DNA of 64,000 nt from Manduca sexta (taxonomy: Eukaryota; Arthropoda; Insecta; Lepidoptera; Sphingidae): the NCBI RefSeq assembly GCF_014839805.1, contig NC_051138.1:15218020-15282019 (forward strand), written 5' to 3'. The translations under genes were made by a program, and so were the position numbers. Of the stretch, positions 10,805-19,349 are shown piece by piece (the first letter of the stretch is position 1; each line of letters opens with the position of its first letter). The notes under the pieces were generated by a model. The model was not told where the DNA came from and searched no databases. It saw nothing but the letters and a program-made list of their open reading frames with translations.

Positions 10805-11779
10805 TCATTCTTTAACTTTATCTTCTTCACTCATCACTTCCCAATATGACGGAGGAGGTTCGACTTCTAAACTTTCTTCTAACTTCTCTCCAATCACAAT
10901 AGGTATTTCCACTGACGCGTTCAAGTGAGGCATCGGGAGTCTTGCTGTTACTTTTAACAGAAACTCTATTTTGATTACCCTTGAATTGATAGAGATCATG
11001 TCTGGTAGAGTTGATATCTCTTGTTTCAAGTTTACAATAGCATCCTTTGGAATACTTGTGCTTTTTACTGTACTTTCTCTTAGTAATGTTTCAAAAGACT
11101 TCGTATATCCACAATCTGCTGTATAAGTTATACGCCTTATCAGCTCTATCTTAATACCAGCTATAGTTACGTTTGTATCATTTGTTACTATTAGAGACAG
11201 GTTTGCCTTTCCCCCGGGAGTATAAGAAGTTTTATCAATATCTATTTTGACATTTACAACGTGCTTCCTTTTTGAAAATGGTTTGGTTAAGATCTTTTCT
11301 AAAACAAAAACTTGTGGTTCTTCCCATTCACCGGCTATGTTGCTGCTAACTGGAACATCAGCAGTAAACTTCTTGTCGAAACGGAATATGCCAGGTCTTT
11401 CGAATTTTAAAGATAATTTATAACAAATATGCCCAACATCATCCTTATAATTCGGTGGTATATTCTGTGGTAGAAAGAATTCGAAGGGAAACTCGTAAGA
11501 CCCCACAGGAATTGTGACCACTTCATCATTATTCTTCGCAATCACGTTCAAAACTGCCATGATATATTCTTCATAACCACTAAAACTCACGGTTTGCATT
11601 GTCTTGCCGATACTTCTTGTCTCTACCCATTTGCAGCGTCCTTTACCGATCAGCGATAGCACTACACTTTTGACTTCTAAAGGCTGATCTACAGCATATT
11701 TGACCACTCCAGTGACCTGCTGGCCAGGCTTGTGACCGGCTTTTGCCTTATTAATTGATATTTGGCACGAAACACCCAT
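10805..11779 (-). CDS. Arr-4: short alpha-arrestin with C-terminal PPSY
   Basis: Intronless, 324 residues. It starts MGVSCQISINKAKAGHKPG. The N-terminal arrestin domain covers about residues 4-130 (GQQVTGVVKYAV, VLSLIGKG; IPVGSYEFPFEFFLPQNIPP near the middle) and the C-terminal arrestin domain about 165-298 (YTPGGKANLSLIVTNDTNVT; LPMPHLNASVEIPI). The tail carries PPSYW at 309-313, a predicted docking site for NEDD4-type ubiquitin ligase WW domains. The start is the ATG at 11777-11779, which aligns with all relatives; seven codons upstream stay open but contain no ATG. It is transcribed away from Arr-5, with 836 bases between the two ATGs. The closest relatives are Arr-2 (its duplicated, broken copy) and then Arr-5. 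The cytosolic adaptor role is inferred from the family; the cargo is unknown. Confidence 0.93.
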   Translation of the reverse strand: MGVSCQISINKAKAGHKPGQQVTGVVKYAVDQPLEVKSVVLSLIGKGRCKWVETRSIGKTMQTVSFSGYEEYIMAVLNVIAKNNDEVVTIPVGSYEFPFEFFLPQNIPPNYKDDVGHICYKLSLKFERPGIFRFDKKFTADVPVSSNIAGEWEEPQVFVLEKILTKPFSKRKHVVNVKIDIDKTSYTPGGKANLSLIVTNDTNVTIAGIKIELIRRITYTADCGYTKSFETLLRESTVKSTSIPKDAIVNLKQEISTLPDMISINSRVIKIEFLLKVTARLPMPHLNASVEIPIVIGEKLEESLEVEPPPSYWEVMSEEDKVKE

Positions 11780-11819
11780 TTTGTGTCTATTCAGCCACAA
11801 AATCTTCGCATGGAATGAC

Positions 11820-11886
11820 AGTTATATTATGTATTTGTTCATTATCTCTATGCCGGCTTTGATAAGATGATAAGACCTTTATCGAT
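11820..11886 (-). promoter_or_regulatory. Arr-4 promoter region with clustered GATA motifs
   Basis: Upstream of Arr-4 on the minus strand there is a TATA-like ATAATATAAC (about 11820-11830). Behind it lie several GATA-type motifs: TTATCT at 11842-11847, GATAAGATGATAAG at 11861-11874 and TTATCGAT at 11879-11886. The unit 1 equivalent (about 6090-6150) keeps the framework but has lost some of these motifs. Confidence 0.45.
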
Positions 11887-12514
11887 TAATTTCTCTTTTT
11901 ATTTATATGACGGCATTAATTTGCCTTTTCCTGATGTTTTAATAACAAATTCCTTCAAAGATAAGTGGTATTTTATTGATAAACCCTGTTCAGTGCAAGT
12001 CTAACTCGCATGGAGAATGAGATGAAAGAGATGAATTGTATCATCCAGTTTTTCATAAAAAATATTAGAGACTTGATATAAAAGATTAGAAATGAATTTT
12101 AAAAAATTGGAGGCACTTAATGTACCCAATTATTTTCAAAATATTACACTATACTTTCGAAGACAAAGAGTGAAGGCAAATTCTTGAATTTCTTATAATT
12201 TTTAAAATATATAAATATAATATATTCATTTTAGAGTTTAAAAAAATGAATGAATTGTCCAAAACTTAAATTCTTTCGTTTCAATTATACATAATTCGAT
12301 AACCAAGGATATGTCATAAATTATGCTATTCTTGTAAGAATATTATTCTGATAAAAAGAAACGATAAAGAACCTTTTTGATACTAGCACGGCAGCAATGA
12401 CCCCACTACGCCTGATTGATGGTAAACAAAGGTCTAGGAGTGTCGACTCACGAGAAATGATTATCCAGCCAGTCGATACATTCATGCCGACCTATTTGAA
12501 AACGGATACACGAG

Positions 12515-12561
12515 CCTTATCTTAATTATCAGACCACACTGCGATAATAAAAATAAAAATA
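12515..12561 (+). promoter_or_regulatory. Arr-5 promoter: paired GATA motifs and TATA-like element
   Basis: CCTTATCTTAATTATCAGACC (12515-12535) carries two GATA-type motifs and is preserved at 6781-6801. An A/T-rich AATAAAAATA (about 12552-12561) could act as the TATA element, placing the transcript start near the CATAACCAAC motif at 12583-12592, which Arr-3 shares. Confidence 0.5.
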
Positions 12562-12615
12562 CGGCACCGCATCACTAGTCTTCATAACCAACTAGTGAGT
12601 GAACAGACATACAAT

Positions 12616-13596
12616 ATGGGAGTGTCGTGCCAAATATTAATTAATAAGCCCAAAGGTGGTCATAGTCCTGGACAATCGGTCAATGGAGTGGTCAAATACG
12701 CTCTTGATCAGCCCTTAGAAGTCAATTGTGTAATGTTATCATTAATTGGTAAAGGGTACTGCAGATGGTCAGAGAGTAAAACTGTTAATAAGAAAAGAAG
12801 AACAGTGTATTATACTGGCAAGGAAGAATACTACAAGACATCCATTAACGTAATTGAAAAGAACAGTGATGAAGTTCAAATTATTCCAGTGGGATCATAC
12901 GAAATCCCGTTTGAATTCTTTTTACCATTGGGTATACCGCCAAGTTTCAAAGGTTACCATGGGAATGTATCACACATGTTACGCCTTAAATTCAAAAGGC
13001 CCGGGATTTTCAAAATCGATAAGCGATTTTTTACTGAGTTCCCAGTTCGCAGCTGCATTAACGGTGAAGCGGAAGGGCCACTAGTTTTTGGAGTAGAGAA
13101 GACCCTAACCAAACCGTTTTCAAAAAGAATACACGTTGTAAATCTAAAGGTAAACATTGATAAGACTTCTTTGACTCCTGAAGACAAGGCTCAGTTAGAT
13201 CTAGTCGTAACAAATGACACGAGTGTTACAATAACCGACATAAAATCAGAGCTCATACAGCGCATAACATACACGGCGAATTGTGGACGAACAAATGTTT
13301 GTGACAAAATACTAAAACAAAGTACAGTAAAGAGCACAAGTATTCCGAATGATGCTGTAGCAAACTTGAGACAAGAAATAGCAACATTACCAGATATGGT
13401 CTCTATCAATACGAAGGTTATAAAGGTAGAGTTTAAATTAAGAGTAACTATAAGACTGCCGTTGCCTCATTTGAACGCTTCAGTAGAAATACCTATTGTG
13501 ATTGGAGAGAAGTTAGAGAGAGAAGAAAGTCCAGAGGATGACCCTCCTCCGTCATATTGGGAAGTGATGAATGAAGAAGAAAAAGTTAAAGAATGA
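12616..13596 (+). CDS. Arr-5: short alpha-arrestin with C-terminal PPSY
   Basis: Intronless, 326 residues. It starts MGVSCQILINKPKGGHSPG. The N-terminal arrestin domain is about residues 4-130 (GQSVNGVVKYALDQPLEV; IPVGSYEIPFEFFLPLG), followed by a KRPGIF...DKRF linker strand and the C-terminal arrestin domain about 165-300 (LTPEDKAQLDLVVTNDTSVT; RLPLPHLNASVEIPI). The tail is DDPPPSYWEVMNEEEKVKE with PPSY at 311-314, predicted to bind NEDD4-type WW domains. The start is the ATG at 12616; the frame is open seven codons further but begins there with GTG, not ATG. It forms a divergent pair with Arr-4. It is the intact copy of Arr-3, from which it differs by a single frame-altering base and scattered substitutions. 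A polyadenylation signal follows at 13705-13710. Confidence 0.93.
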   Translation: MGVSCQILINKPKGGHSPGQSVNGVVKYALDQPLEVNCVMLSLIGKGYCRWSESKTVNKKRRTVYYTGKEEYYKTSINVIEKNSDEVQIIPVGSYEIPFEFFLPLGIPPSFKGYHGNVSHMLRLKFKRPGIFKIDKRFFTEFPVRSCINGEAEGPLVFGVEKTLTKPFSKRIHVVNLKVNIDKTSLTPEDKAQLDLVVTNDTSVTITDIKSELIQRITYTANCGRTNVCDKILKQSTVKSTSIPNDAVANLRQEIATLPDMVSINTKVIKVEFKLRVTIRLPLPHLNASVEIPIVIGEKLEREESPEDDPPPSYWEVMNEEEKVKE

Positions 13597-13704
13597 AGAT
13601 TGGTTTAAAAATGTCAAGTCTCAACTGTTCTAATAACAGATGGCAGCAGGAGGACCACGAGATCATCACGATATATGAGAGTAAAGTAAAACAAATGTAT
13701 TTAA

Positions 13705-13710
13705 AATAAA
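13705..13710 (+). promoter_or_regulatory. Polyadenylation signal of Arr-5
   Basis: AATAAA, 109 bases after the Arr-5 stop codon. Confidence 0.6.
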
Positions 13711-15121
13711 ATAACTCAATCAGATGTAAACGAATGATAAGTGGCTTAAGGCACAACGTGTATTATTGAAAAAAATACAAATTGATTTTACTAATTTAAT
13801 ATTTGTTTTTATTTGAGTGCTCTCTTTTTATAGCAAATTAATAATTATAAAATATGACAACGTCGTGCGTTTTGTTTTCTAAATTTGAATTTGCTAGAAA
13901 GTTAAATAATATGTAATAAGTAGTTTAGCTAGGTTAGGGCCCACATCGTCCTCACTGGTGAGAATCGCGACGTGTCCTTGAGTTTATTCAAAATAAGGTA
14001 ATAAAATTTTTTTTTTCCTCCTGTTAGCTGCCAGTCCGAGCTATTTTTTAATGACTGTCTTTGCTTTTGAATTTTAAGAAAATACTAAATCTCCTTAGTT
14101 CTATATGTAACTCATAAATTATACTAATTAGTATATTATCATGTACCTTAACCGACTAAAGTATTTCATTTTATTTGAATTGCTACTAAAATTCTGTTAA
14201 AATAGATGACGAAATATTGTGATATTGTAATGCGTCATAAACTCACAAGGCACAGATATAAAATCGATAACAATCATAATCTTATCTTTTCTTATAAATA
14301 CCTTCACATCTGATATCGAGGGGAATTCCTTTCATTCCCTACAATTTAATATCTTCAACATTTCATCGGTGCATAATTATAAAATATAAGACGTATATAA
14401 AATAGTTTTTAATTTCAGAACGTTTTCTAAGGATGTATTTTAAATTCAATTTAAATAAAGAACAACATTATTATATCATACTAATGAAAACAGAAGTTAC
14501 GTCATTGTTTATAAATCAAAAAAAAATGTGTAAGGACTGGCGTTCGAAATGATTACGTAAAAGCAAACGACTGTATTCATTGTCGTTTATTCTATCGACA
14601 CGAACGTCCATATAAACTACTTGATCAAAATCTCTCTGCTAAAATGGCAACCAAAAACGTCACTGTTATAACCTATTTATTCACTTGAACAACTAATAAT
14701 TACATTTATTTGACTAATATTTTTTATGCAAATCCAGGTCTACACTCGAGATTTTATATCATGAGCGCCACTCCATACACAACCACAACCTGTCAAAATT
14801 GACCATACTAAAGTCAGTTTGAATGGATTGCAGTTAAATTCAATTGAACACAGTGAATATTCGGAACGCCAAATTTAGTATGTAGTACATATATATCGAT
14901 GACTGTATTTGTCTGTGAAATGTTTATCGTCAAACCTTTTGCAATAGATAAATCTAACAATTCGTGACGTAACACGCAGCACATCGTTGTTACTAAACTG
15001 TGGTTGACACCCTCTCACAACGGCTCCCTTGTGTGAATAAGACGTAAATTGCTAATAACCAGTGTCACTTGCAGGTATACAGTTTTAAATCATATTCTCG
15101 GCTTACAAGGTTCATATATAA

Positions 15122-15441
15122 TTATAATATCAGCCCTGTATTATATACTGTCCCACTGCTGGACACGGATCTCATCTACTACTGAGAGGGATTAGGCCTT
15201 AGTCCACCACACTGGTCTAGTGCAGATTGATAGACTTCACACACCCTTAAAATTCCTATTAGAGAACTTCTCAGGTGTGTAGGTTTCCTCACGATGTTTT
15301 CCTTCACCATTAAAGCAAGCGATAATTCACAAAGAATACACACATCATTTTAGAAATATCAGAGGTGTGTGCTCTTAGGAATGGAAACTGCGGACATTCG
15401 TCTCGGCAGTCCGTTACACACACAACTAGGTTATCGCCGCT
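15122..15441 (-). mobile_element. SINE-A copy, nearly full length
   Basis: In reverse orientation it carries the (ATT)n tail end at 15122, the body, and the tRNA-like head ending GCGGCGATAACCTAGTTG near 15441. Compare the complete copy at 61372-61703. The B-box region is mutated. Confidence 0.8.
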
Positions 15442-15642
15442 TTTTACTAAGTATATAGGCAGGTTATTATTCACGGTCGTCTGCGTTCCGCATTGGTCTC
15501 TTGAATGTTACTATTATCTTATGACATAACAATATATCTTTTTCTTATCTCGTATTTTCTTAGTGGACGGTGCATTATCTCATGTTTTTTATTATCGCCA
15601 TCTAAATTTATCATTTGTATACACCATAACTCTCATATTTAA

Positions 15643-15830
15643 CTAGTTGTTCACGATTTGGCCGCACGAAAGATGTTTCCTTAATAAAATTCCTACTGTG
15701 ACTTTTCTGGCATGACAAGCAGAGTATGTGGTAACCCAGGACATGGGATGTGTGCTAAATTTCTTCCAAATCTGTTCAGCGGTTTCTGTGCTTACTGTGA
15801 AAATCGGAAAATTTTCGTAAACGTGCTTTT
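15643..15830 (-). mobile_element. Helitron-like terminal fragment
   Basis: It begins with CTAG (15643-15646) when read as the reverse 3' end. Its interior resembles other copies (a CCAAATCTGTTCAGCGGTTTC-type segment shared with 350-602 and 38190-38240). It ends just beyond the Arr-6 stop, so it may lie in or near the Arr-6 3' UTR. Confidence 0.4.
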
Positions 15831-15849
15831 GTTATAATACTCAAACTAT

Positions 15850-16857
15850 TCAATCATCTTCACCATTTTCGTCTTGTTCCCCCATAGCCTCCCAATATGT
15901 AGGAGGTGGATCAGAATATACAGGAGCAACAATATGCTCGTCACCAATTTGTACCGGAATTTTTAAAACAGCGTTAAAGTGTGGTGTCGGTAATTCCACT
16001 ATGATCTTCACGAAGTATCCTCTAGATACGATTGTCGTATTCTCTATAGAAGCTAACTTTGGTGGTATATTCATCGTTATGAGCATGTATTGCCTCTCTC
16101 CGCTCTTAATTTGGTTGGTTTTAGTCTCTGTAAATGGCACATCCTTAGCAACCTTGACATTACTGTGTGCCAAGGGTTGAAATGTATGTATTTCTTCTAG
16201 CTTTGTTTCCACTGACTTAACTATGATATTCGTATTGTTAAATACTTCATAATTCAGTTCAATTTTTCCACCAGGTTGGATGACACATTTCTCTACTACT
16301 GCTTTTATGTCTACGATGTGATTCCTACTTGTAAAAGGTTTGAATAGTTCCTTCTGCTCGCCATAGACACATGGTGTGATCGGTAATCGCCGCCTCAGTC
16401 CTGATACCACATGGATCTTCTTTCGAAAATGCTTATCGAACTTGAAAATACCTGGCCTCTCAAACTTTATGCGTACATAGTATGATATATAACAACAAAT
16501 GTTATATGAGGAATATCTATCTTCATAGGTAAACGATGCTGGTACATCTTTTGGTATTCGAAACTTAAAATTTGCTTCATATTCTTCGGGAGTTAATATA
16601 AAACCTCTGATATCTTCTTGCAAAACATGATCGACGTCAACGTACTTTTCATTATTTTTAAATGCAAACCTTCGATTTTTTCTTTTCCTCCGACGGTCTG
16701 TTACCCTTAAATATCCACCGCCTTTGAATGATACGATTATTTTGGTTATTGTGGTATCTTTTTCCACGGCGTATTTGATGACTCCCGCTACTGTTTCTCC
16801 AGGTACAAACGCACTATCAACGGGTTTGAACAAACTAATTTCACAAAATATACCCAT
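15850..16857 (-). CDS. Arr-6: divergent alpha-arrestin with C-terminal PPTY and a basic loop
   Basis: Intronless, 335 residues, starting MGIFCEISLFKP. The N-terminal arrestin domain runs to about residue 145 and contains GETVAGVIKYAV and an unusually basic loop RRRKRKNRR at residues 55-63. The middle matches Arr-7 (CCYISYYVRIKFERPGIF). The C-terminal arrestin domain is about 180-310 (IQPGGKIELNYEVFNNTNI; LPTPHFNAVLKIPVQIG). The tail has PPTYW at 318-322 and ends in an acidic run. PPxY predicts recruitment of NEDD4-type ligases. It belongs with Arr-7 in a second subfamily distinct from Arr-1 to Arr-5. It is convergent with Arr-5. The function is inferred from the family; the cargo is not known. 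Confidence 0.92.
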   Translation of the reverse strand: MGIFCEISLFKPVDSAFVPGETVAGVIKYAVEKDTTITKIIVSFKGGGYLRVTDRRRKRKNRRFAFKNNEKYVDVDHVLQEDIRGFILTPEEYEANFKFRIPKDVPASFTYEDRYSSYNICCYISYYVRIKFERPGIFKFDKHFRKKIHVVSGLRRRLPITPCVYGEQKELFKPFTSRNHIVDIKAVVEKCVIQPGGKIELNYEVFNNTNIIVKSVETKLEEIHTFQPLAHSNVKVAKDVPFTETKTNQIKSGERQYMLITMNIPPKLASIENTTIVSRGYFVKIIVELPTPHFNAVLKIPVQIGDEHIVAPVYSDPPPTYWEAMGEQDENGEDD

Positions 16858-16886
16858 ATTATATGACTTGCTTGATTAAAAAAAAA

Positions 16887-16998
16887 GATAACTTGGTTTG
16901 AACAAACAGGTTATCTACGCAGTTGTCCCAAAAAGAATAATCGTAAAAATAGTCGATGCTCCAGATAAGATACGAAGGTATATCCTGTTTATCGATAG
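16887..16998 (-). promoter_or_regulatory. Arr-6 upstream region with clustered GATA motifs
   Basis: Within 145 bases of the ATG lie AGATAA (16886-16891), TTATCT (16911-16916), AGATAAGATA (16963-16972) and TTATCGATAGA (16989-16998). This is at least four GATA-type motifs, a density like that upstream of Arr-4. No clear TATA box was seen. Confidence 0.4.
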
Positions 16999-17222
16999 AG
17001 GGCGTCACTTTATTGATTATTAACACGTCACTAATCGTTTACACTAACGTCTCTAAATGTACTTCAAAACAATGATGCAACTTAATATTGATTCGAGTTA
17101 TTATTGATTCATAAAAGCGTGCTCGCTTGATAGTATAACAATGACTAACCTGTGAGCAGTATTTGAGATAGTTCACTCGAATATGTTTAAGTGTTACGTG
17201 ATTTAAACTTAAGAATAAATGT

Positions 17223-17475
17223 GCTGGTGGTAGGATATATTTTATATCCGCCCGGATAGCGACCACCGTACACGAAGCTGTTAAAACCCGTCATAGTGGC
17301 CCACGTAAGTTTATCGTGTTTCGAGATCAGCCTGTGTATACCCGGTTCAACAGGCAGGCATAATTGTGTCTACTATCGAGGGGTAATCATCTATCATCAG
17401 TTGACATTTTATTGGATCCTACTCCACTTACCATCAGGTACAGTGGGGCACCTTAGCCGTTCCCATATAAAAATT
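17223..17475 (+). repeat. Interspersed repeat family E
   Basis: It contains GGTGGTAGGATATATTTTAT, CGGATAGCGACCACCGTAC, a GGCCCACGTAAG segment and a CCATCAGGTACAGTGGGGCA end. The same order is found at 33925-34335 and, shortened, at 60806-60905. The 63-codon open frame inside is not a gene. Confidence 0.7.
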
Positions 17476-18224
17476 AAAAATAAATAACAAAGTTGTAGGT
17501 GAGTTAATATGTCTTTACAATAAAATTTTTGCTGCTTATAAAATTTACAGTCTGTTTATTTATTTAAAGATGTTTTCGGCTTCTTTTCAATATTTTTACT
17601 ATTCGTCACAGCTCCTTAACAAACTAATCTTATTATCTGACCCTTATTTTAGGGGTCAAATAAGGATAATGCTATTTTCTTGTAAGTGATTTGGAACACT
17701 TAATCAAATGTCAATATCGAATGTTCGCAATTCCTGGAAGTTATAGTATTTCAACAGTTCAATTATTAATAATTGAATTATAGATCGGGGTCGAAGGACC
17801 ATTAATATTATTATCTTACATATCAGCAAAAGTTTATTAAGTAATTTGGATGTTTGTAAACGAAGAAATCACTTAGCACACTGATAGAAAATACATACAT
17901 AAAACACGCTTTAATCCCGTTATAGGGGTAGGCAGAGTTTATAAATTGCCCGATTCAGGTACACTTGTCTCTCTTCTTTTACTTACATCAATCTCCTCAT
18001 GCAGTCCAGCATGTTCAAGGTACTTTTGACCTACCCTTTACTTATTCAAAGGTTCGATACGATTGACGCCTGACAGCTCTTCCATCTACATGATAGATGT
18101 CCAAGCTTAAGATTTGCTATTTCATGTCCTAAAGAAGTATACATTGGTACGTTTGTTTTGAAAATTGCGTTTCACATGGCTGGAGCTGCGAGCGCACCTA
18201 ATCCTAAAATTATGCTTTACAATA
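17476..18224. other. Intergenic, no gene seen
   Basis: AT-rich with scattered short repeats. A weak SINE-B-like segment (TTTAATCCCGTTATAGGGGTAGGCAG) lies near 17910-17935. No coding evidence. Confidence 0.4.
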
Positions 18225-18372
18225 AAAAACAATTCAAAAAGAGGTTCAATATTGATTTTAAATATTTATTAAAATTCAACTATTTTTCGGATTTTATCGC
18301 GGTTTTAATATTGTTTAGTTTTCTCCCGACGTTTCGAAGACTTTTCAGCCTTCATGGTCATGGGGGGGACTG
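18225..18372 (-). repeat. Interspersed repeat family H
   Basis: The reverse complement carries CTTCGAAACGTCGGGAGAAA and an AAACCGCGATAAAATCCGAA segment. Related pieces are at 39175-39300 and 43405-43490. This looks like the 3' end of a transposon but I cannot name the superfamily. Confidence 0.55.
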
Positions 18373-19349
18373 AGATGTTCATCCGCAAAGTCAAAGTTAT
18401 AATATCTACCTACATTTTACATATCATCACATCATTTTGAATATCTAGACTCCCCATGCCTTCTCCATGCCAGAACGTAAACATTATTCCTAACATAACA
18501 TTAAATTCCTGCTATAATCATTACCATTATGTAAACGACTGCCAAAGTTTAATTCTAATGGGTGGGATTTAAAAGGGATTGGAAACACGAACGTAAAGGC
18601 TTTGACATTAAACTGTAATTAAAAACAGGCATGACCGATGTTATGGGTATGTTTGAGAGACCGTTGTTCAAATTTGGTGTTTAGAGCAGTACATAAAATT
18701 TTGTAGGTTTTTGCAACTAACGTAAGAAGGAAGTTGTCGCCATTTTGGACATGTAGTAGCGATAAGCGCGTTAAAAATTCAAATAAACCCTAGGTTTCAA
18801 TATTTTTATAAATATGTTTTACTATTATTACGATAACAGTAATAATTAATATCTAATAGTTAATATTGGGATACTAAAGTGAAAGTAAAATTTGATAATT
18901 AAAGTCACACCATTTAATTTTGAAATTCGTTAAAACACCTAAGAAATGCATTGAATTATATATATAGTGCATATGATATCTTCAAGAATAGAACAATGGA
19001 TCTCTATAAAGATATTTTGGGCTATCGGAAATCTCAATCAACGTAGATAATATATTGCAGTCATTCCACATCGATTTTCGAATATATTTATTAAAGGACT
19101 GACATAGTTCCCGACGAGACTTAAAACCTCTAAACAGTAATGATATTTTTTATTTTTTTGTAGGCAATACTGATATGTAACGCAATTTAACGGATATATT
19201 TTACAGGTTACATCAAATAAGCCTTAAATTTCTACAAAATGTGGTACTTTATTGTTTTTTATTTATTTTAGAATCCACATCTGCATCACAAAGGAAATCC
19301 TTTCGATATTTTAAGGCATAGTTTAATTAAATTGATAATCGGTTCTATA
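18373..19349. other. Intergenic, no gene seen
   Basis: AT-rich sequence without recognisable domains, repeats of the families listed here, or splice-supported exons. Confidence 0.4.

Larger units (their letters stand above)
9960..15115. repeat. Block duplication, unit 2 (intact Arr-4/Arr-5 pair)
   Basis: Collinear with 4674-8935. Relative to unit 1 it carries two extra stretches: roughly 500 bases at about 10190-10680 (downstream of Arr-4) and roughly 340 bases at about 14535-14900 (downstream of Arr-5). The latter is bordered by two partial copies of the sequence that is single in unit 1 near 8735-8765. Confidence 0.85.

Noticed and set aside
12854..13409. Open frames of 70-77 codons on both strands within Arr-5
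   Set aside because: They are shadows in other frames of a well-supported gene.
14538..14871. MITE with TGGCGTTC-type ends in duplication unit 2
   Set aside because: The ends match only weakly, and the region is bordered by partial copies of a sequence that is single in unit 1, so a local duplication explains it as well.
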